In this document: piece after piece, positions 27,742 through 36,501 of the stretch
How the letters are laid out: each line of letters starts with the position of its first letter
Numbering within the stretch: position 1 is the stretch's first letter
From: Chitinophaga sp. S165
GTDB lineage: Bacteria > Bacteroidota > Bacteroidia > Chitinophagales > Chitinophagaceae
Length of the DNA: 64,000 nucleotides
NCBI RefSeq assembly: GCF_003182155.1
Contig: NZ_QGTG01000004.1
Coordinates: 248,001 to 312,000, forward strand
Direction: 5' to 3'
The notes under the pieces: model-generated
Told to the model about the DNA's origin: nothing
Database searches by the model: none
Seen by the model: only the letters and a program-made list of their open reading frames with translations
Program-made: the position numbers and the translations under genes

Positions 27742-30700
27742 ATGCAATGTCTGCGTTTATATAAGATCTTAGGACTGTTACTGTTGTTGCCTGTACTGGC
27801 TGCACAGGCGCAGGAGAAAATACAGGTGCGGGGCGTAGTAAGGGATGCCCAGACCAACGAGCCACTGGTAGGTGTGAGTATCATGGCAGGCACACCTCCT
27901 AAGGCTGTGGGTGTAACCAGTTCCACCGGTGCTTTCAGTGTATCTGTTCCCGCAGATGCGAACTTATTGTTCCGTTACATCGGTTTTTCTGACTACAAGT
28001 TTAAACTGAAAGACAAACGTGATCTTGTGATCAGGTTAGTGGTGACGGAGAATAAACTGAATGAAGCGGTCGTGATCGGTTATCAGAAGAAAACCAGAGA
28101 GGTTACAACAGGTTCTGCTGTAATCGTGAGTGGAAAGGAACTGCAGGACATTCCTGTATCGAACGTAGAGCAGCTCTTACAGGGGCGTGTTGCAGGTCTG
28201 AATATCCAGAATAATACCGGTACACCGGGTGGCCGTGGTATCATTCAGATCAGGGGCTTGTCTAATATCAGTGTTACCGGAAGTGGTAATGATGCTTTCC
28301 TTTCTCCAACTTCTCCGCTATATGTGATTGATGGGGTGCCGGTAGAAGCAGACGCCAACTTCGAATATGGATATCAGTCTGCCGGTCCGGGTGTAAGCCC
28401 TTTGTCGCTTATTCCTCCGGAAGATATTGAAAGCATGGAGATCCTGAAAGATTCGCAGGCAACAGCGTTGTATGGATCAAGAGGTGCATATGGCGTGATC
28501 CTCATCACAACAAGACGTGGTAGTTCTCCTATCCCGCTGGTAAGGTATACAGGAAACTTCTTTATCAACAATCCTCCAAAGTTGCGTCCTACTATCGGTG
28601 GTAAGGAAGAAAGAAGGATCAGACTTGGAATGATCAACGGTGGAAACAACATCGAGGATATCTATCAGATATCTACCAAACCTTTCCTCGCAGATAGTTT
28701 GAATCCTTATTACAACAACTCAACCAACTGGCAGGACGTTTTCTACGCAACGACGTACAATCAGACGCACAACATGAATATCAGCGGTGGTGATCCTAAG
28801 TTCAACTATAAAGTGGACCTGGGTTACTATCATGAAAATGGTGTGATCCGTAATACAGGATTTGACCGTTACTCCATCAACACCAACATGCTTTATCAAC
28901 CTAATACTAAGCTCAGGGTGTTCACAACTTTATCTACACAGGTGGGTAAAAGAAATAAGGGTGATGGTAATGGCCTTACGCAGAGCGGCGTATCTGAGAA
29001 TGCATCTGCCTCTTCGTTATTGCCAGGGCCTTCGTTTTATCAAAGTACTGCGGGGGTATTATCAGCACTGAATACCAGGAACGATAATAAGACAGCCAAT
29101 GTGCGCAGCAGCCTTGATGTAAGTTATCAGTTGATACAGGGGTTGAACATCGGTTCCAGTGTGAGCTATGAATATGCTTCCAATACGGAAGATAAATTCA
29201 CGCCAGCGGAAGCCAACAACGACTTCTCGCAGATCTATGCTTACAATGACAGGAAGTTCACACTGTACAACCGTAATACGATATCATACAACTATATCCT
29301 GAATACAAACCATAATTTCTTCATCTCTGCTTTCAACGAATTCTATAACCGTGGCTTCCAGGCGCAGGTGATCCGGCAGGAGAAAACGCCGAATAACCAA
29401 TACGAAGGACCGCTCGGTTATGATGGATATGCTTCCCGTGGAGGGGGCCTCCTGGATAACTACAGCAAGCAACACGTGGCCTCCTTTGCAGGAACATTTT
29501 CCTACAACTTTAAGCAGAAGTATGTAGTAGACGTCAGCTATCGTATGGATGGTACATCCAGTAGCGGCTTTGAAGATCCTTACTCCAAGAACCCGGCTGT
29601 CGGTGTACGTTGGAACTTCAACAAGGAACCTGGCCTGAGTGACCTTAAGTGGCTCACCTATGGTTCCTTGCGCGGTAGCTGGGGGCAGAACATTGTACCC
29701 AGTGGAGATATCTTTTCTATCTACGGTACGTATGATCCTCGCGGTACCTACAATGCCAATCCACGTTTAGGTATCAACTTTGGCAGATTGCCGAACACTT
29801 ATCTGCAACCGACCGCTACGACGCAGTATAACTTTGGTTTTGAAGCCGGTTTATTTGACAGCAGGGTAGAAGTGATCTTTGATGGTTACTATAAGACAGT
29901 AAAGAACCTGTTACGTACGAAAGCAGTGTCAAACATCACGGGTTTCAATGAGATCACGACAAACGAAACTTCACTGATCAACTACGGATATGAGCTGACA
30001 TTTACGTTCCGCCCACTGCCACGTACCAGTGCTGTACAATGGACAATATCCCTGAACGGTGCACTGAATAAAGATGTACTGACCAGTCTTCCGAATGGAG
30101 CAAGACAACTGGTGCAATATGACAATGTAACCAATCAGCATACGCTGTTCCGGGTAGGACGTAATAGTCTTACGAACTACCTGCTGAAAACAGAAGGCGT
30201 CTACGCCACTGATGCAGACGTACCTGTTGATCCTGCAACAGGTCAACGTTACCGTACTGCTAACGGCACTTACTTTAAGGCTGGTGATCCTATCTGGAAG
30301 GATGTGGACGGCAATTACATCCTGGATGGAAATGACTATGTGCCTGCCGGTAATTCACAGCCGCTGATCACCGGAGGTATTCAGTCTTACGTAAACTGGA
30401 AGAGCTTCTCACTTAATATCAGTACTTCTTTTACACTGCTCAGAGATGTGCTGAACAATGCCTTCGCACAAAGGATGCAGTACCTGGGAGATCCTTACAA
30501 TCCGAAGGCGATGGTGGATTTTAATGATGTCGATTACTGGAAAGGACCGGGATCAACTGCAAGTTATCCGAACCCATTTGATTACAAACGCTACAATGAT
30601 ATCAGGCCTTATCGTTATGACCAGACTTTGATACAGGAAGACGGTTCTTACTTCAAGATGAATACTGTAACACTGGCTTACCTGGTAAACAGGAAATTCA

Positions 30701-30873
30701 CTAACCGTTACAGCATCAACTCTGTACGTATGTATCTGTCTGCCAATAACCTGATCACTTTTTCACCGTACAGTGGTCCCAATCCTGAGAACGTATCTGC
30801 ACTGGGGCGTGATCAGTCGGGAGGTTATCCTATAGCCCGCAGTTACAACTTCGGGATGAATGTGGAATTCTAA
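27742..30873 (+). CDS. SusC-like TonB-dependent outer-membrane transporter, full-length
   Basis: A 1043-residue SusC protein. Signal peptide from the ATG at 27742 (MQCLRLYKILGLLLLLPVLA), then a CarboxypepD-reg-like beta-sandwich (QVRGVVRDAQTNEPLVGVSI), the plug (VSNVEQLLQGRVAGLNIQNN) with the signature IPPEDIESMEILKDSQATAL and GSRGAYGVILITTR, then the barrel to the terminal ...ARSYNFGMNVEF. An in-frame ATG at 27709 overlaps the preceding stop and would add 11 residues; either start is possible. The stop TAA overlaps the next ATG by one base. This is the second transporter of the operon and differs from the first by its complete N-terminus, so the two may serve different steps or ligands. Confidence 0.9.
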   Translation: MQCLRLYKILGLLLLLPVLAAQAQEKIQVRGVVRDAQTNEPLVGVSIMAGTPPKAVGVTSSTGAFSVSVPADANLLFRYIGFSDYKFKLKDKRDLVIRLVVTENKLNEAVVIGYQKKTREVTTGSAVIVSGKELQDIPVSNVEQLLQGRVAGLNIQNNTGTPGGRGIIQIRGLSNISVTGSGNDAFLSPTSPLYVIDGVPVEADANFEYGYQSAGPGVSPLSLIPPEDIESMEILKDSQATALYGSRGAYGVILITTRRGSSPIPLVRYTGNFFINNPPKLRPTIGGKEERRIRLGMINGGNNIEDIYQISTKPFLADSLNPYYNNSTNWQDVFYATTYNQTHNMNISGGDPKFNYKVDLGYYHENGVIRNTGFDRYSINTNMLYQPNTKLRVFTTLSTQVGKRNKGDGNGLTQSGVSENASASSLLPGPSFYQSTAGVLSALNTRNDNKTANVRSSLDVSYQLIQGLNIGSSVSYEYASNTEDKFTPAEANNDFSQIYAYNDRKFTLYNRNTISYNYILNTNHNFFISAFNEFYNRGFQAQVIRQEKTPNNQYEGPLGYDGYASRGGGLLDNYSKQHVASFAGTFSYNFKQKYVVDVSYRMDGTSSSGFEDPYSKNPAVGVRWNFNKEPGLSDLKWLTYGSLRGSWGQNIVPSGDIFSIYGTYDPRGTYNANPRLGINFGRLPNTYLQPTATTQYNFGFEAGLFDSRVEVIFDGYYKTVKNLLRTKAVSNITGFNEITTNETSLINYGYELTFTFRPLPRTSAVQWTISLNGALNKDVLTSLPNGARQLVQYDNVTNQHTLFRVGRNSLTNYLLKTEGVYATDADVPVDPATGQRYRTANGTYFKAGDPIWKDVDGNYILDGNDYVPAGNSQPLITGGIQSYVNWKSFSLNISTSFTLLRDVLNNAFAQRMQYLGDPYNPKAMVDFNDVDYWKGPGSTASYPNPFDYKRYNDIRPYRYDQTLIQEDGSYFKMNTVTLAYLVNRKFTNRYSINSVRMYLSANNLITFSPYSGPNPENVSALGRDQSGGYPIARSYNFGMNVEF

Positions 30874-32420
30874 TGTCTTTAAAAAGTATTGCTATGATCC
30901 GGAGGTTTATTTATATCACTGCCTGTTTGCTGCTTTGCAGTCAGTTCGGGTGTAAGAAGTTTCTAAATGTGGAGCCGCTTGACCGGCTTTCAGGAAATAC
31001 GTTCTTCAAATCGGCGAAAGATGTGGAAGATAATATATGGGACATCTATGGTCTGTTCAGGGACGCTACCGGCTCGTGTCCGTTGTTTGCCCTTGCAGGA
31101 GAGGCAAGAGGCGGCATGCTGGCGATGTCTCCGAAGGGTGATGGAGCAGACAGGACCTTCGTGGAATACGTAGCCAAGAATGACCTGATACCGGTTATTT
31201 ACAGACCGGCAGGTAAAGAGTTCTGGGACATCTTTGACCTTTATATGCTGGCCGACTGGAAGCCGTTCTATCGTGTTATACAGGCATGTAATATCCTGAT
31301 CTATGAAGTGGACAGACGGGTGATACCTGACCTGGACGAGGCCCGTAAAGAGACGTATAAGGCAGAAGCGATCTTCATGCGCAGTCTTGCTTATTTCATC
31401 ATGGTAAGGTTATGGGGAGATGTGGTGTACTACACGGACGCTTATCACGAGGCGCCGTTACCAAGAGAAAAGATGGTGACCGTAATGAATAACTGTATTA
31501 CGGACCTGACGGCGGTATTGGAAGAACTGCCCTGGACATTTACAGAACCTGCTTACCAGGGCGCCCGTACCAGCAGAGGATCGGCTGTGGGGCTGCTGAT
31601 GGAAATGCATATGTGGAATGCCGGTTTTGATAAATCTGCTGCGCAGCAACATTATCAGGCTACAGCTGAACTGGGAGATCAGCTCATAAAGAGCGGTGCT
31701 TATATGCTGCTGCCGATGGAAGAGTCGTTCACCATCTTCAAAGGGCGTTCGAGAGAAAGCCTGTTTGATATCGTGATCAGTTCCAACTACGGAGAAGGCC
31801 TGGCAGAGAAATGGAATGACCTTTCTGAGCTGGTAGTGCATTATCCATATAAGCGCCCGGCCTGGAACCACCAGTACAGCTTTACCTATTTCCGTGCAGA
31901 GTACCTGCGCCGCCTGTATCCTTCAGGTGTGCCTGATGCAAGGATACAGATGTGGTTCGACTCGCAGATGTTTGCCAACGACGGCACTTTTATGTTCCTC
32001 AAGTATAACAGTCTTTATGAACAGGGAAATGAAGATGTGAATGTGGATAACAACCTCATTGTATTAAGATACGCAGGCGCCATCCTGTTGAGGGCAGAAG
32101 CATTGGCGGAACTGGGGCAGACAGATGAAGCTATCCGGACGATGAACATGATCAGGCAACGGGCAAGGACGACGCTTTACCAGGGCGGAACATTGCAGGC
32201 ACTGAAAGATGCCATCTTTACTGAAAGAGCGAAGGAACTGATGATGGAAGGACACTATTATTTCGACCTGGTACGTACGGGCAGAGTAATGAGCCAGCAA
32301 TGGTGTTATTATCCGCTTACGCAGGCACAATTCGATAATGGTGGCTGGACATGGCCTATCAACTCTGCAGCGCTGGATAACAATCCCTATATGCAACTGA
32401 ACAATTATTGGTTAAGATAA
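30873..32420 (+). CDS. SusD/RagB-family surface lipoprotein (second)
   Basis: A 515-residue SusD-like protein with lipobox QFGC at residues ~24-27 and mature start C-K-K-F-L-N-V-E-P. Family landmarks are LDRLSGNTFFKSAKDVEDNI, AIFMRSLAYFIMVRLWGDVV in the middle, and FTERAKELMMEGHYYFDLVR near the end. The start overlaps the SusC stop by one base (TAATG); Met8 at 30894 is an alternative that leaves a shorter n-region. It pairs with the full-length SusC immediately upstream. Confidence 0.92.
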   Translation: MSLKSIAMIRRFIYITACLLLCSQFGCKKFLNVEPLDRLSGNTFFKSAKDVEDNIWDIYGLFRDATGSCPLFALAGEARGGMLAMSPKGDGADRTFVEYVAKNDLIPVIYRPAGKEFWDIFDLYMLADWKPFYRVIQACNILIYEVDRRVIPDLDEARKETYKAEAIFMRSLAYFIMVRLWGDVVYYTDAYHEAPLPREKMVTVMNNCITDLTAVLEELPWTFTEPAYQGARTSRGSAVGLLMEMHMWNAGFDKSAAQQHYQATAELGDQLIKSGAYMLLPMEESFTIFKGRSRESLFDIVISSNYGEGLAEKWNDLSELVVHYPYKRPAWNHQYSFTYFRAEYLRRLYPSGVPDARIQMWFDSQMFANDGTFMFLKYNSLYEQGNEDVNVDNNLIVLRYAGAILLRAEALAELGQTDEAIRTMNMIRQRARTTLYQGGTLQALKDAIFTERAKELMMEGHYYFDLVRTGRVMSQQWCYYPLTQAQFDNGGWTWPINSAALDNNPYMQLNNYWLR

Positions 32421-32421
32421 A

Positions 32422-33132
32422 ATGAAACTTATGCGGACAATACTGTGCTTAATGACAGCCCTGATATTGGGTTTGTGCGCCTGTAGTAAAGATGAATACT
32501 ACCAGGACTCCGGTACCCACGATCCCGTGTTTAAAGGAAGTACGTTGGAATACCTGGATGCGGTGCCTTTCTATTTCGATACCGTAGCAACAATAGTGAG
32601 ACTGGCGGGTATGGAAGATGTCTTTAAAAGTGATACGCTTACCTTCTTCGCACCGACAGACAGAAGTGTGCTGCGTTTAATAAAAGACCTCAATGCTGAA
32701 CTATTCTTTTTAGGGAATGATACGGTGAAAGCCTTGTCTGACGTGCCGAAGGAGATATGGTTCAAATATCTTCAGCGATATATGTTTCATGGCAGTAATG
32801 AACTGAAAGATTATCCGCAGATAGATTATAACCTTCTGAATACATATCCTGGTCAGGGTTACCTGTCATGGAACGGTACGCCAATGAACATCGGTGTAGT
32901 GTACAATGATGATAACGGGGTGAAATACGTAGGCTACCGGCAATTGTCTATCGCTTACATAACCGACCCGGCCAAGCCACGCGATAACTGGGTCATTGAT
33001 TACGTGGCTTCCTGTAACATTACTACCAATAACGGTGTAGTTCATGCGCTGAATGACAACCATGTCTATTTTGGATTTGCTCCGTATGTGTTTGTTCAGG
33101 ACGTGATCGCTGCAATGGAAAACGGAGGTTAA
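32422..33132 (+). CDS. Fasciclin-domain lipoprotein
   Basis: A 236-residue lipoprotein (lipobox LCAC near residue 21, then SKDEYYQDSG) consisting of a single FAS1 domain: GSTLEYLDAVPFYFDTVATI, TLTFFAPTDRSVLRLIKDLN, and the closing TTNNGVVHALNDNHVYFGF, which matches the FAS1 H2 region. It is a paralogue of the FAS1 part of the 25061-26662 protein but has no CBM modules. It begins one base after the SusD stop. It is likely a surface-exposed adhesion or complex component. Confidence 0.85.
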   Translation: MKLMRTILCLMTALILGLCACSKDEYYQDSGTHDPVFKGSTLEYLDAVPFYFDTVATIVRLAGMEDVFKSDTLTFFAPTDRSVLRLIKDLNAELFFLGNDTVKALSDVPKEIWFKYLQRYMFHGSNELKDYPQIDYNLLNTYPGQGYLSWNGTPMNIGVVYNDDNGVKYVGYRQLSIAYITDPAKPRDNWVIDYVASCNITTNNGVVHALNDNHVYFGFAPYVFVQDVIAAMENGG

Positions 33133-33140
33133 TAAAAAGC

Positions 33141-34727
33141 ATGAATCACATGAGAAGAATAATATCAATGGCAGTGCTGTTAACGATGATTTTCTCAGCA
33201 GCCTGTAAAAAAGATAAGGTGTATGAAGATCCTTATGCCGGAGGAAAGGAACCGCTGGGCGTAACGCTAAGCACGGAAATACCGAATCCGTCGGAAGCAG
33301 CCCCCGGTACTGTGATCACCTTTAAGGGTAAAGGGTTACTGAAACATAAAGATTCGCTCTTGTTCAACTTTAACGGTGAACCGGCGGAGATCGTAAAAGT
33401 AGATTCTGCCGGCATACAGGTGAAAGTGCCTGTTACTGCCAGTACAGGTGTGACTTCTGTAACTATCGGCAACCAGATCTTCTTCGGTCCTCTCTTTAAG
33501 GTAAGGGGCAACCTGGATATTGACAACAACTACAAAGTTGTGGTTGGCGCTAATAGCTGGGTGAGTGATGTATACCGTTTTGCTGATGGCAGACTATTGC
33601 TGGTGGGCGATTTCCTGGATTATGAACGTAAGGGAATAGTAAGACCTATCAGCAGGATCGTGCTTACATCACGCGATGGCGAAATGGACCGCAGTCTGCA
33701 GTCAGGAAGAGGAGCTGATGGGTCCCTGAATACAATAGGCGCACTGCCTAATGGTAAGCTGGTAGTAGGTGGCAGCTTTGCTTCATACGATATTCATCAG
33801 GCAGAGATGCACAACATCACGATACTTAATAGTAATGGATCGCTTGATTCAATGAGCGTAAACACTTTTACGGATAAGGACACCGTACCTTCATTCAACG
33901 GAGGCACTGACGGAAGGATCAATCGTGTTTTTGTGTACAATAACCGTATCACTGCTATAGGTTACTTTAATTATTACCTGCGTTTCGTATACGGCCAATC
34001 AGATTATCTGCAGGAAAGGGATTCACTCATTACAGACAGTACGCTCGTACGCCAGTTAGTACGTTTCCATCCTGATGGTTCACTGGATTCGTCTTTCAAC
34101 TATGACCTTGTACGTCATAGAAGCTTTGATGGCGCTAATGGCCCTATCAGCGATGCCTATCAGCAGCCGGATGGAAAGATCATTATTGTGGGCCGTTTCA
34201 CCCGTTATAACGGGCAGCCGGCGCCTTACATCGCCCGCCTCAATCTGGATGGAAGCCTCGATCCCGGTTTCGGTGGCAGCGGTGCAGATAACGATATTAT
34301 ATCCATCCGTTATAATGCTACAACGCAGCGATTCGTGCTGGCCGGCAACTTTGACAAGTTTGATGGTGCTGCACATAGCGGCCTTGTAATGCTGAAGCCT
34401 GATGGTACGCCAGATGAGCAGTTCCATGCAGCAACAAGGGCAAGTAACGAAAGATATTACTGTGCACAACAACTAAGCAATGGCCTGATAGTGGTCAACG
34501 GTACTTTTACCAGCTATGATAAGGTGCATCGTAGTGGGTTTATGGTGCTGGACCAGAAAGGAAAACTGGCGCCGGGATATAATAACACTGCTGATTTTTC
34601 GGGTATCCTGGTAAGAGTATTTGAAACGATCAATAGCTCCGGACAAACGCAGGCCCTTATTATGGGGCAGTTTAGCCGCTTTAATAATAAAGAGATCAGT
34701 AACGTAGTCCGCCTGTTATTCAAATGA
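33141..34727 (+). CDS. Lipoprotein with TIG domain and delta-60-type beta-propeller (DUF5008-like)
   Basis: A 528-residue lipoprotein (lipobox SAAC, then KKDKVYEDPY). Residues ~35-125 form an IPT/TIG Ig-like domain (NPSEAAPGTVITFKGKGLLK). From about 130 to the end there are propeller strands with delta-60 repeat signatures: ALPNGKLVVGGSFASYD, YQQPDGKIIIVGRFTRYNGQ, RLNLDGSLDPGF and QLSNGLIVVNGTFTSYD. From memory this architecture is annotated DUF5008 plus DUF5122 in Bacteroidota and travels with SusCD and fasciclin genes. It lies 8 bp after the fasciclin gene and overlaps the next gene by 4 nt. Probably a surface scaffold or binding protein; no catalytic residues are evident. Confidence 0.75.
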   Translation: MNHMRRIISMAVLLTMIFSAACKKDKVYEDPYAGGKEPLGVTLSTEIPNPSEAAPGTVITFKGKGLLKHKDSLLFNFNGEPAEIVKVDSAGIQVKVPVTASTGVTSVTIGNQIFFGPLFKVRGNLDIDNNYKVVVGANSWVSDVYRFADGRLLLVGDFLDYERKGIVRPISRIVLTSRDGEMDRSLQSGRGADGSLNTIGALPNGKLVVGGSFASYDIHQAEMHNITILNSNGSLDSMSVNTFTDKDTVPSFNGGTDGRINRVFVYNNRITAIGYFNYYLRFVYGQSDYLQERDSLITDSTLVRQLVRFHPDGSLDSSFNYDLVRHRSFDGANGPISDAYQQPDGKIIIVGRFTRYNGQPAPYIARLNLDGSLDPGFGGSGADNDIISIRYNATTQRFVLAGNFDKFDGAAHSGLVMLKPDGTPDEQFHAATRASNERYYCAQQLSNGLIVVNGTFTSYDKVHRSGFMVLDQKGKLAPGYNNTADFSGILVRVFETINSSGQTQALIMGQFSRFNNKEISNVVRLLFK

Positions 34728-36472
34728 TAAAATTATCCGCATATATGAAGAACTTCAACTGGCTGGCAGTCATCACTACGGTTATACTGTTTACTGCCTG
34801 TAACAAAGGTTTTGACAGACTGCTCGAAGAGCGGGAGTATGAAGATACTACCGGTGTAACCGGCAAGCAGCCTAAAATACTCTTCCTGGTGGTGGATGGC
34901 GCCCGCGGAGAATCGGTACGGAATGCACAGGCATCTCACCTGCTCGAGCTGGGAGATAATGCGATCTATTCCTGGAACAGCATCAGTGACACTATCGGGC
35001 TGGATGCCTCCGCATGGGCTGATCTGCTGACAGGCGTGCGTAAGGAAAAGCATGGTGTAGTCAAAAGTGATTTTGCTGACAACAGGCTTGGGCAATATCC
35101 TGTCTTTTTCAAGTATATCAAGGCGCGTATGCCTTCATTCAGGATCGCGGCATATAGTGCAACAGACTCGCTGGGTAGAATGCTGATCACTGATGCGGAT
35201 GTAAACCAGACATTCGGCAATGACGATGATGCTACTGCGCAGGCCATACTGAATGAGTTAAAAGTTGATACAGCCGGTTTGGTATTCGGTCAGTTCAGCC
35301 AGGTAGCAACAGCAGGTAAGGCATATGGTTATGATGCAGGTATTCCTGAGTATAAGGCTGCAATTCTGAAGGTAGATGAATACATCGGTAATATCATGAA
35401 TGCCTTACGGCAGCGGAAGAATTATCAGCATGAAGATTGGCTGGTAGTCGTAACATCGGGTAAGGGCGGGCCTTTTGCAATAACGCCTGAAGAAGATGAC
35501 GGAACTATCCTCAGTAACCCGAAGGTCAATACTTTCACTATATTCTATTCGCCCCGTTATGTTCCGAACTTCATAGACAGGCCATATACCGGCGCCCGTT
35601 ATACGGGGAAGGCCGTGCGCCTGTATGGTAAAACTCCTGGAGATGCCGTGTATGCAAGCATTAATGAAGGGAAGGAAGATCTGAATCTTGGTAAGACGAA
35701 TGAGGTGACCATTGCGCTGAAGATCAAAAAGAATAAGACTACCTATGGTGATTATTCCTATACCTATCCGAACATCATTGGTAATAATCTGTCGCTGGAC
35801 TGGTGGAAGAATACCGGCTGGAGCATGTCCCTGGAAACAAATGGCTGGGGAGTACACTACGGACAGGATGGTGCGGGCTTTAATATGGTGACCGGCGCCA
35901 ATATTAGTGACGGCAGATGGCATGACCTGACGGCTGTATTTCTGAACAGGGACAACAAACGTTTCATACGTCTTTTCACAGATGGAAACTTTAATACCGA
36001 ACAAGAGATCACTTCTTACGGCAACTTTGATAATGGCTCTCCGCTGACGCTTGGATACGTGCCTGGTAATGTGACAGATGATAACCGCTGGCTGAATGCA
36101 TATGTTACCGAGATCCGTTTCTGGCGCGCTGCTTTACCGGATAGTGTGATCAGGACTTATGTGTGTACAGATGAACTGCCTACATCTCATCCGTATCACG
36201 ATTACCTGATCGGGTACTGGCCATGCAGAGATGGTTTTGGAGGAGTATTTAAAGATCAGTCGGAATACAAACACGATTTTCAGATACATAACAATTACCA
36301 ATGGGATGATTTCAGTGATCTGATGTGTCCTAGTTCCGCCTCTAATCTGACGCAACTGGTACCGCAACCTGTTGATGTAGCCAGGCAGATCATGAACTGG
36401 CTGCAGATAGCTGTAGATACCAAATGGCAGATGGACGGCAGGGTATGGGTAACTTCCTATGCATCTATCTGA
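34724..36472 (+). CDS. Lipoprotein: degenerate alkaline-phosphatase-fold domain plus LamG/DUF4983-like lectin
   Basis: A 582-residue lipoprotein (lipobox FTAC, Cys26). Residues ~50-260 follow the type I phosphodiesterase/alkaline phosphatase fold: ILFLVVDGARGE (Asp58 kept), LLTGVRKEKHGV, AYSATDSLGR, and the strand WLVVVTSGKGG. Key metal ligands appear lost. The usual PDxxGH is VATAGK here (residues 194-199), the usual SDHG is SGKG (245-248), and the nucleophile Thr position is occupied by Asp94. It is therefore probably non-catalytic. Residues ~300-500 form a concanavalin-like LamG sandwich (NNLSLDWWKNTGWSMSLETN; WLNAYVTEIRFWRAALPDSV), which I recall as DUF4983. It overlaps the preceding gene by ATGA. 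Likely a binding component of the surface complex. Confidence 0.7.
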   Translation: MIKLSAYMKNFNWLAVITTVILFTACNKGFDRLLEEREYEDTTGVTGKQPKILFLVVDGARGESVRNAQASHLLELGDNAIYSWNSISDTIGLDASAWADLLTGVRKEKHGVVKSDFADNRLGQYPVFFKYIKARMPSFRIAAYSATDSLGRMLITDADVNQTFGNDDDATAQAILNELKVDTAGLVFGQFSQVATAGKAYGYDAGIPEYKAAILKVDEYIGNIMNALRQRKNYQHEDWLVVVTSGKGGPFAITPEEDDGTILSNPKVNTFTIFYSPRYVPNFIDRPYTGARYTGKAVRLYGKTPGDAVYASINEGKEDLNLGKTNEVTIALKIKKNKTTYGDYSYTYPNIIGNNLSLDWWKNTGWSMSLETNGWGVHYGQDGAGFNMVTGANISDGRWHDLTAVFLNRDNKRFIRLFTDGNFNTEQEITSYGNFDNGSPLTLGYVPGNVTDDNRWLNAYVTEIRFWRAALPDSVIRTYVCTDELPTSHPYHDYLIGYWPCRDGFGGVFKDQSEYKHDFQIHNNYQWDDFSDLMCPSSASNLTQLVPQPVDVARQIMNWLQIAVDTKWQMDGRVWVTSYASI

Positions 36473-36501
36473 CAATATTTTTTAACTGCAAATACGCTGA
36501 T

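Noticed and set aside
35405-36004. 199-residue open frame on the minus strand
   Set aside because: Antisense to the degenerate phosphodiesterase gene; no start context or domain.
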